DNA from: F23-B02 sp963650165
GTDB lineage: Bacteria > Bacillota > Clostridia > Oscillospirales > Oscillospiraceae
Direction of reading: 5' to 3'
Assembly: GCA_963650165.1 (NCBI GenBank)
Contig: CAVJKX010000040.1
Location: 1-10,352, forward strand
DNA: 10,352 nucleotides
Under the pieces are notes generated by a model that saw nothing but the letters and a program-made list of their open reading frames with translations, ran no database searches and was not told the DNA's origin. Positions 1 to 4,432 of this stretch are shown here, piece by piece. Position 1 is the stretch's first letter. Every line of letters begins with the position of its first letter. The position numbers and the translations under genes were made by a program.

Positions 1-45
1 TCGCGATATCCTTTTTTCTTTTCCTGCTCTGTAACTTATCATTGA

Positions 46-894
46 CTAACCTACAATAAAGAAATTGTGATCGGCTATCTGGCACAGCCAGGTCGTCTGT
101 ATCATGCCGCTGCCCCAGTACCGTCCGGTCTGGAAGAACAGCGCGTCGCCGACGGTGTTGTAGCCCTCGTACACGAGCTTTGCGCACACGACGCTTATAT
201 CATACGGCTCGCCGTAGATGGCGCCGCTTGATACGACGCTGAACTGGCCCTCCTGGAAGATAACGTCCTTGATCGTCTCGCCGAATCTTGAGTCTCCGGC
301 GCGGTTAAGAATAACGTTTCCGACACCGATCTGGCCCGCGACGGGCTGGTTGCCGGACTCCCATGTGATGATCCTGCTCATCCAGTAGATATCGTCCTCG
401 TTGTAGTACTCGTCCCCGCTCTGGAGGATCTGTTCGTCTGCCGTGTTGAAATCAATGGCGCCGGTCTCCTCGTCCCGCGTAAGCTCAAGCGTAAATATCT
501 TCGCCAGAGCATCCGTCGGGATTATGAAGCAGCCGCCGATCTCCATATAGCCGTCGGGAAGATAGAGATATCTGCCGTTTGCGCACAGATAGTAGTCCTC
601 AAAGCCGGCCTCAATGCTTATGCCGGCGACCTCGACGGTCAGCTTATTTATCTCTTTGTCATAGTTAACATCGGCGTCGTAGCCGAGGACTGCGCAGGCG
701 GCTTCAAGCGAAACATAGGAGTTGTCGCCGATCATATAGCCGCGGCAGGAAAGCAGCCCGTCAACGTATACCGGGGTCTCGGTATAGCTGACGCCGTTGT
801 CAGTTTCCTCGGCCAGCGCGGAGCCGCAGAGGAAAACACACAGCAGACAGATAACGAACACGAGTGCAATACTGTTCTTTTTCAGTTTACTCAT
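46..894 (-). CDS. Secreted SleB-like cell wall hydrolase with N-terminal stalk-like domain
   Basis: A 282-residue exported protein predicted to cleave peptidoglycan. Residues 1-28 form a signal peptide (basic MSKLKK, hydrophobic core, SALA cleavage region). Residues about 41-150 resemble the copper-amine-oxidase N-terminal-like (stalk) domain common in exported Clostridia proteins, with a YVDG strand, a VSLEAACAVLGY segment and an IIPTDALAKIF segment. Residues about 165-282 match the SleB/CwlJ hydrolase family: WMSRIITWESGNQP carries the likely catalytic Glu179, followed by GVGNVILNR and the FQEGQFS motif. In Bacillus, SleB is a spore-cortex lytic transglycosylase acting in germination. Clostridial relatives also include vegetative hydrolases, so a spore role here is only inferred. 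The start is supported by AGGAG (905-901) six bases before the ATG. The gene stands alone behind its own promoter, and I see no clear terminator in bases 1-45. Confidence 0.88.
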   Translation of the reverse strand: MSKLKKNSIALVFVICLLCVFLCGSALAEETDNGVSYTETPVYVDGLLSCRGYMIGDNSYVSLEAACAVLGYDADVNYDKEINKLTVEVAGISIEAGFEDYYLCANGRYLYLPDGYMEIGGCFIIPTDALAKIFTLELTRDEETGAIDFNTADEQILQSGDEYYNEDDIYWMSRIITWESGNQPVAGQIGVGNVILNRAGDSRFGETIKDVIFQEGQFSVVSSGAIYGEPYDISVVCAKLVYEGYNTVGDALFFQTGRYWGSGMIQTTWLCQIADHNFFIVG

Positions 895-966
895 ATAACG
901 CTCCTGTCATAAAAGATGTATTCGGCAAAACACCGAACATTGCCCGTATAACTCTCGGGCATATTT

Positions 967-996
967 ATTATAACGGAACTTTCGCAGATGAGTAAA
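967..996 (-). promoter_or_regulatory. Sigma-A-like promoter of the SleB-like hydrolase gene
   Basis: Minus strand: -10 TATAAT (972-967) with a -35-like TTTACT (996-991), 18 bases apart. Transcription would start near 960, giving a leader of about 65 bases. That leader contains a TGCCCG/CGGGCA hairpin (941-961) and a TTCGG/CCGAA hairpin (921-937). The -10 is perfect; the -35 matches at four of six positions. Confidence 0.5.
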
Positions 997-1249
997 TAGT
1001 TATATTGCACAAACGCAGGCGTGTCGAATTGTGCACTTTTCACATATGTACTTCAAAAACCGCAAGATTTAGGCTGTTTTGATAGTCTGAGCACACTATT
1101 TTGTGCCTTAGTCAGCTTGCACAAAAGAAGAAATTCGACAACATTTTATTAAAAAACCGTAAAAATTATTACAAATATTAATCATGTGTATAACGTTATG
1201 TAAATCATTTGCGTTATGCCATAATATTATGTAAACTAATTTGCCGTTT
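997..1249. other. A+T-rich gene-free stretch with short repeats
   Basis: This is the remainder of the 355-base gap between the SleB-like gene and the TSCPD gene. No reading frame here resembles a protein. It contains TTGCACAA at 1005-1012 and 1117-1124, TTGTGCA at 1029-1035 and TTGTGCC at 1101-1107. A 9-base inverted repeat, TGTCGAATT (1022-1030) and AATTCGACA (1132-1140), encloses most of these. A direct repeat TTATGTAAA-N2/3-ATTTGC lies at 1196-1212 and 1227-1244. The function is unknown; operator clusters or the remnant of a small mobile element are both possible. Confidence 0.55.
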
Positions 1250-1492
1250 TTATATGCAGTTTTTCAGCGCCTTGGAGAGCTGATCGGGGCACGATGTGCT
1301 CTTATATCCGCACCTTATACCCTCAAGCCGCTCAGCCGCATCCTCGACCCTCATCCCCACCAGAAGCCGCGAAATACCTTGCAAATTGCCCTCGCATCCG
1401 CCCTTGACCTCCACTTTTTCTATGCGTCCGTCCTCGATATCTATCTCAAAAAGCTGCGAGCAGACGCCCTTCGGCCTGTAAGTAATATGCAT
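1250..1492 (-). CDS. TSCPD-domain small protein (TIGR03905-like)
   Basis: An 80-residue soluble protein with no signal peptide or membrane segment. It opens with HITYRPKGVCS, continues through VEVKGGCEGNLQGISRLLVGM, and ends with CGYKSTSCPDQLSKAL. This is the layout of the TIGR03905/TSCPD family, which is related to the C-terminal domain of B12-dependent ribonucleotide reductases. The family function is not established. Cysteines at 11, 33, 61 and 68 could bind a metal or act in thiol chemistry, which is an inference. I chose the internal ATG (1492-1490) over an in-frame upstream start at 1549. The family begins at this point, and GAGGCG (1503-1498) lies at the right distance. The gene diverges from spoIIP and is bracketed by an 11-base inverted repeat. 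Confidence 0.85.
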   Translation of the reverse strand: MHITYRPKGVCSQLFEIDIEDGRIEKVEVKGGCEGNLQGISRLLVGMRVEDAAERLEGIRCGYKSTSCPDQLSKALKNCI

Positions 1493-1497
1493 AATAT

Positions 1498-1503
1498 CGC
1501 CTC
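1498..1503 (-). promoter_or_regulatory. Shine-Dalgarno site fixing the TSCPD start
   Basis: GAGGCG on the minus strand begins 11 bases upstream of the ATG at 1492 (seven bases between GAGG and the ATG). It supports the shorter, family-consistent N-terminus. Confidence 0.65.
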
Positions 1504-1631
1504 GTATTTTGAATATTTTCAGTTTACATAACGCGGTACACACCCGCACTTAGATAATACCACACGGCGGCGGATAAGTACAGAATATTTTCCCCCGCGC
1601 CGCAATATATTTATCCGGGGGAGGGCTCGGT

Positions 1632-2585
1632 ATGCTGAAAAAACTCAAAGTGATACTTGTGGGCGGACTTGCCCTGTGCTGCCTGTATCTGTTTGCCGTG
1701 TATCTGCGCACGGACGGGGACGGGAGCGTAAAAACCACGGTGTCCGTAACGGATGCCGTGCAGCAAAGCGCCGCTCCCTCCGCCGCACCGGAGGATACTC
1801 CCGCACCGGTATCGAGTTCGGTGCCGACGCCGACGATAATACCGACGACGATATCCGGCGGGCTGTCGGTCAAAAACGGCTCGGGTTACGATATCGACAT
1901 AAACGCCATACTTGCCGAAGGCTGCTCGCTGCGGCTCGAAGCCGGACAGCCGCAGATACTTATCATCCACACCCACTCAAGCGAGGCCTACTCCCCCGCC
2001 GGGCTCGACAAATACGAGGATCTCGGCACGAACCGCACGCTCGACCAAAACCTCAACGTTATCCGCGTCGGCACGGAGCTTGCGCAGATATTCGGCGACT
2101 GCGGCCTGAACGTCATCCACGACACGCAGGTGTTCGACTATCCGAGCTACACGGGCTCGTATAACCGCAGCTGCGAGGCGATAGAAAAGTACCTCGCCGA
2201 CTATCCGAGCATAAAGATCGTCATCGACCTGCACCGCGACGCGCTGTGCTCCGACACGGTGACGTACAAGACCACGGCGACCGAGCAGGGCGTGTGTGCA
2301 AGTCAGGTCATGCTGTTTGTCGGCAGCAGTGCAAGCGGTCTCGAGCACCCGAACTGGCGGCAGAACCTCAGCCTTGCGGTGTATCTGCAAAACGCGGTGT
2401 ACGAGGCCTATCCCAGCCTCATGCGGCCGATAACGCTCAGTCAGTACCGCTATAATCAGCATCTTGCGCCGGGCTCGATGATACTCGAGGTCGGCAGCAA
2501 CGGCAACACCCTGCAGGAGGCGCTTGCCGCGATACGCCTGTTCGGCAGGGCCGCGGGACCGGCTATCGCCGCGCTTGTGGAGTGA
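1632..2585 (+). CDS. spoIIP: Stage II sporulation protein P (SpoIIP), engulfment peptidoglycan hydrolase
   Basis: A 317-residue membrane-anchored enzyme. In sporulating Firmicutes, SpoIIP works with SpoIID and SpoIIM to degrade septal peptidoglycan during engulfment, with amidase and endopeptidase activity. Residues 7-24 form a single N-terminal membrane segment. Residues about 40-75 are a Pro/Ser/Ala/Thr-rich linker. Residues about 105-315 form the catalytic domain: ILIIHTHSSEAY (His113, His115, Glu118), IVIDLHRDA (His201), and NQHLAPGSMILEVGSNGNT, where Glu286 is the likely catalytic acid by analogy with zinc amidases. The start is supported by a G-rich GGGGGAGGG (1617-1625) before the ATG. 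The gene appears monocistronic, and gpr, often found next to spoIIP, is absent. I could not identify a convincing sigma-E promoter upstream or a terminator downstream. Confidence 0.93.
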   Translation: MLKKLKVILVGGLALCCLYLFAVYLRTDGDGSVKTTVSVTDAVQQSAAPSAAPEDTPAPVSSSVPTPTIIPTTISGGLSVKNGSGYDIDINAILAEGCSLRLEAGQPQILIIHTHSSEAYSPAGLDKYEDLGTNRTLDQNLNVIRVGTELAQIFGDCGLNVIHDTQVFDYPSYTGSYNRSCEAIEKYLADYPSIKIVIDLHRDALCSDTVTYKTTATEQGVCASQVMLFVGSSASGLEHPNWRQNLSLAVYLQNAVYEAYPSLMRPITLSQYRYNQHLAPGSMILEVGSNGNTLQEALAAIRLFGRAAGPAIAALVE

Positions 2586-2682
2586 ACACATTCTAATATA
2601 ATGTATATATGTTAAAATTCTTGAAAACATCGGTGCATATGTAGCATACGCCACAGTTATACTGCCTGTCTCCTATTATAAT
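2575..2682 (+). promoter_or_regulatory. Candidate promoter region of the rubrerythrin gene
   Basis: The 173-base gap after spoIIP holds two perfect -10 hexamers. TATAAT at 2597-2602 has TTGTGG (2575-2580) 16 bases upstream, inside the spoIIP end. TATAAT at 2677-2682 lacks a good -35 (CAGTTA at 17 bases). The second sits in a 10-base palindrome TATTATAATA (2674-2683). I cannot tell which is used. Confidence 0.4.
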
Positions 2683-2743
2683 AAGTACAGAAAGACGGAC
2701 ACGTCGTTCAATATTAAAGTAAAGTGTAAAGTGTATTTATTTC

Positions 2744-2750
2744 AGGAGGT
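2744..2750 (+). promoter_or_regulatory. Strong ribosome binding site of the rubrerythrin gene
   Basis: AGGAGGT, a full match to the anti-Shine-Dalgarno, lies eight bases before the ATG at 2759. It suggests high expression and fixes the start. Just upstream is a short tandem AAAGTGT repeat (2721-2734). Confidence 0.8.
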
Positions 2751-2758
2751 AAAATATT

Positions 2759-3325
2759 ATGGCAAAATGGGTATGCCCGGTATGCGGCTATGTTCACGAA
2801 GGCGACACTCCCCCCGAGAAGTGCCCGATCTGCAACGTTCCCGGCAGCAAGTTCACCATGCAGTCCGAGGAAAAGACCTGGGCGGCAGAGCATGTGGTCG
2901 GCGTCGGCAAGGTCTTCGGCGCAGACGTTCCCGAGAATGTCCGTGAGGAGATCGTCAGCGGCCTGCGCGCAAACTTCGAGGGCGAGTGCTCCGAGGTCGG
3001 CATGTACCTTGCGATGGCACGCGTTGCCCACCGCGAAGGCTATCCCGAGATCGGCCTTTACTGGGAGAAGGCAGCTTACGAGGAGGCCGAGCATGCGGCA
3101 AAGTTTGCAGAGCTCCTCGGCGAGGTAGTCACCAGTTCCACCAAGAAGAATCTCGAGATGCGCGTTGACGCGGAAAACGGCGCGACCGCCGGCAAGTTTG
3201 AGCTTGCAAAGCTCGCAAAGCAGTATAACCTCGACGCGATTCACGACACCGTCCACGAGATGGCACGCGACGAGGCCCGCCACGGCAAGGCCTTCGAGGG
3301 CCTGCTGGCAAGATATTTTAAGTAA
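2759..3325 (+). CDS. Reverse-type rubrerythrin (NADH-dependent peroxidase)
   Basis: A 188-residue cytoplasmic protein. An N-terminal rubredoxin-like domain (residues 1-35) has two Cys pairs, CPVCG at 6-10 and CPIC at 22-25, which would hold one iron. The diiron four-helix ferritin-like domain follows (about 50-188). Its likely ligands lie near Glu74/Glu76, in EEAEH (Glu109, His112), around Glu133, near Glu167, and in DEARH (Glu172, His175). Ordinary rubrerythrins carry the rubredoxin domain at the C-terminus. The swapped order is that of reverse rubrerythrins, known from Clostridium to reduce hydrogen peroxide and oxygen with electrons from NADH via a rubredoxin reductase. No such reductase is encoded here. 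The gene is monocistronic, with a strong ribosome binding site and a strong terminator. Confidence 0.93.
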   Translation: MAKWVCPVCGYVHEGDTPPEKCPICNVPGSKFTMQSEEKTWAAEHVVGVGKVFGADVPENVREEIVSGLRANFEGECSEVGMYLAMARVAHREGYPEIGLYWEKAAYEEAEHAAKFAELLGEVVTSSTKKNLEMRVDAENGATAGKFELAKLAKQYNLDAIHDTVHEMARDEARHGKAFEGLLARYFK

Positions 3326-3326
3326 G

Positions 3327-3373
3327 AAGCAAAATTTTAAGGGGAAGCCGGTCGGCTTCCCCTTTTGCTTTTT
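3327..3373. terminator. Bidirectional intrinsic terminator between rubrerythrin and lipoprotein genes
   Basis: A GGGGAAGCC stem (3341-3349) pairs with GGCTTCCCC (3354-3362) around GGTC. On the plus strand it is followed by TTTTGCTTTTT. An outer AAGCAAAA (3327-3334) can pair with TTTTGCTT (3363-3370). The minus strand also has a T-rich follow-up (TTAAAATTTT), so both convergent genes can end here. Confidence 0.9.
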
Positions 3374-3374
3374 G

Positions 3375-4001
3375 TTATGCTCTTGCCGGAACGGTATATG
3401 TAAATGTCTCATACTCTCCCTGAGAGTTCGGAACATCAACACTTATATCAAATCCGTCGGTCAGGTTTTCCGGATCAACGGCAACCACGCCGAACGCACG
3501 GATAGTGACTGTTTCACCCGCATCCAAAAGATAGTTCATAGAGTCAGCCATTCTTTGTTCACTTCCTATTACAGAAAAGTCAAGCGAAAAATAGTCGACG
3601 CCATCATTATCGTTTAAGTCGAAACCTTTTACCGTATAGGATGCTCCTCCATACGTCACCGTAAAGTTAGGATCCCAGTCAGTAAAAGTTCCAGCAAAAT
3701 CGATGTATCTTCCGCGGTCTTTACTCGTAAGTGTGAAAGTTAGAGACACTAAGCAATGTCCGAGAGTTGCAGCGAACACTTCATTAGGCTCATCAGTCGG
3801 CAATAAATAGTTTTCATCCATAAAAGTATTATTCAAGTAGTATGCAAATTGAGCATTTTCCAGGGTTAACTCCGCCAAATCAGTGGACGCAGTATTGCCA
3901 ACAGTCAACTTTTCTTCTTTTTCTTCCTCGGTCTCGCCGCAGGCGCAGAGTGTCAGGCACATAGCCGCGGAAAGCAGCAGTGCGACAATTCTTCTTTTCA
4001 T
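3375..4001 (-). CDS. Putative lipoprotein of unknown function
   Basis: A 208-residue exported protein I do not recognise. Residues 1-20 are a lipoprotein signal peptide ending in LTLCAC, so Cys21 is the likely lipidated residue on the outer face of the membrane. A Glu/Lys-rich linker follows (22-31). Residues about 80-208 alternate hydrophobic and polar residues with many Thr, Gly and Asp, which suggests a beta-sandwich; an Ig-like or DUF4352-type fold is possible but unproven. I chose the ATG at 4001 over an in-frame start at 4082. Signal peptide and AGGAG (4011-4007) both begin there, and the longer form would translate through the promoter. Sampled stretches (3421-3480, 3841-3900) are each 45% G+C, well below recG, which hints at separate ancestry. 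It diverges from a small regulator gene that probably controls it. Confidence 0.75.
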   Translation of the reverse strand: MKRRIVALLLSAAMCLTLCACGETEEEKEEKLTVGNTASTDLAELTLENAQFAYYLNNTFMDENYLLPTDEPNEVFAATLGHCLVSLTFTLTSKDRGRYIDFAGTFTDWDPNFTVTYGGASYTVKGFDLNDNDGVDYFSLDFSVIGSEQRMADSMNYLLDAGETVTIRAFGVVAVDPENLTDGFDISVDVPNSQGEYETFTYTVPARA

Positions 4002-4030
4002 TGTCTCTCCTCTTTTTCTATTATAATTTT

Positions 4031-4046
4031 GTAGTGTTTGCACTAC
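4031..4046. promoter_or_regulatory. Putative operator palindrome in the divergent regulator/lipoprotein region
   Basis: GTAGTG-TTTG-CACTAC is a perfect 6+6 dyad. It is embedded in a larger imperfect one, with TTATAATTTT on the left (4021-4030) and AAAATTATAA on the right (4050-4059), offset by TAT. Further ACTAC boxes lie at 4069-4073 and 4088-4092. Short direct or inverted boxes like these are typical targets of ribbon-helix-helix proteins, and such a protein is encoded by the adjacent gene. Confidence 0.6.
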
Positions 4047-4065
4047 TATAAAATTATAATATACA
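4038..4065 (+). promoter_or_regulatory. Candidate promoter of the ribbon-helix-helix gene
   Basis: TTGCAC (4038-4043), 16-base spacer, TATACA (4060-4065). It overlaps the palindrome and the opposing lipoprotein promoter, so one bound regulator could block both. Weaker than the opposing promoter. Confidence 0.4.
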
Positions 4066-4082
4066 CAAACTACTTCTGTCAA
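4053..4082 (-). promoter_or_regulatory. Near-consensus sigma-A promoter of the lipoprotein gene
   Basis: Minus strand: perfect -35 TTGACA (4082-4077), 18-base spacer, perfect -10 TATAAT (4058-4053). The predicted start point is near 4046, which is the edge of the GTAGTG/CACTAC palindrome. A promoter this strong with operator-like repeats in and after it usually implies repression. Confidence 0.75.
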
Positions 4083-4102
4083 GTTAAACTACAATTATAA
4101 AT

Positions 4103-4108
4103 GAGGTG
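4103..4108 (+). promoter_or_regulatory. Shine-Dalgarno site fixing the regulator start
   Basis: GAGGTG ends five bases before the ATG at 4114. It overlaps an in-frame GTG at 4108, which is therefore unlikely to be the start. Confidence 0.6.
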
Positions 4109-4113
4109 TGCTT

Positions 4114-4308
4114 ATGGCAGAAGAAATCAAAATCACAAAGAAAACAGCCCGTAAGGGAGACGACGGCTATAAGATCGTATCCGTGCGCATGAAGGACGAG
4201 ACTGTTGAAAAATTAGACGTTCTTTCGGCAAAAACAAACCGCTCGCGCAATGAGCTTATAAACATTCTGATCGAATCGGCTATCAATATCGTAAAGATCG
4301 AAGAATAG
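4114..4308 (+). CDS. Small ribbon-helix-helix (Arc/CopG-type) DNA-binding protein
   Basis: A 64-residue protein with a lysine-rich, probably flexible N-terminus (EIKITKKTARKG). After it comes a YKIVSVRM strand (residues 19-26), a first helix (about 29-41, ETVEKLDVLSAKT), the turn NRSRNE, and a second helix (about 44-59, SRNELINILIESAINIV). This is the ribbon-helix-helix layout of dimeric repressors whose paired strands enter the DNA major groove. Such proteins often regulate their own promoter. Here the repeated ACTAC boxes and the divergent lipoprotein gene are the obvious candidate targets, which is an inference. No toxin gene follows; a terminator lies 20 bases after the stop, so a toxin-antitoxin pair is not supported. 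Confidence 0.78.
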   Translation: MAEEIKITKKTARKGDDGYKIVSVRMKDETVEKLDVLSAKTNRSRNELINILIESAINIVKIEE

Positions 4309-4328
4309 GCGATGCTGTTTAATGACAA

Positions 4329-4358
4329 AAGGGTGGAAAACTCCGCCCTTGCTTTTTT
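4329..4358 (+). terminator. Intrinsic terminator of the ribbon-helix-helix gene
   Basis: AAGGGTGGA (4329-4337) pairs with TCCGCCCTT (4342-4350), with one T-G wobble, around AAAC. It is followed by GCTTTTTT. Confidence 0.85.
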
Positions 4359-4363
4359 ATGCC

Positions 4364-4408
4364 CACAATTAAAATGCGCTCCAAAAGTCTGAAGCTTTTG
4401 GGGCGCAT
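4364..4408 (-). terminator. Likely terminator of the apbE-glycosylase-recG operon
   Basis: A 14-base stem, ATGCGCTCCAAAAG (4374-4387) with CTTTTGGGGCGCAT (4395-4408) and one wobble, closes a 7-base loop. On the minus strand it lies 25 bases after the recG stop and is followed by TTTTAATTG, a modest T-tract. Confidence 0.65.
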
Positions 4409-4432
4409 ATCGCATGGCAAGCCGTTTTCAAT

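Larger units (their letters stand above)
1227..1531. repeat. 11-base perfect inverted repeat flanking the TSCPD gene
   Basis: TTATGTAAACT at 1227-1237 and its exact reverse complement AGTTTACATAA at 1521-1531 bracket the TSCPD gene (1250-1492). The right arm extends to a 13-base GTTTACATAACGC (1522-1534). Partial copies of its complement lie at 1194-1204 (CGTTATGTAAA) and 1211-1218 (GCGTTATG). Possible readings are paired binding sites for one regulator or the ends of a small element. Confidence 0.5.

Noticed and set aside
1541..1631. Sigma-E promoter for spoIIP
   Set aside because: SpoIIP is under sigma-E in Bacillus, but no pair of hexamers here matched the consensus with proper spacing well enough to call.
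1977..2654. 225-codon minus-strand frame opposite spoIIP
   Set aside because: Antisense to conserved SpoIIP catalytic motifs, Arg/Ala-rich with no recognisable domain or ribosome binding site.
2714..3442. 242-codon minus-strand frame opposite rubrerythrin
   Set aside because: It runs through the terminator and the antisense strand of rubrerythrin, whose metal-binding motifs are clear on the plus strand.
4114..4308. Antitoxin of a toxin-antitoxin pair
   Set aside because: The small protein has the fold, but no toxin-sized gene follows in the same direction; a terminator comes 20 bases after its stop.
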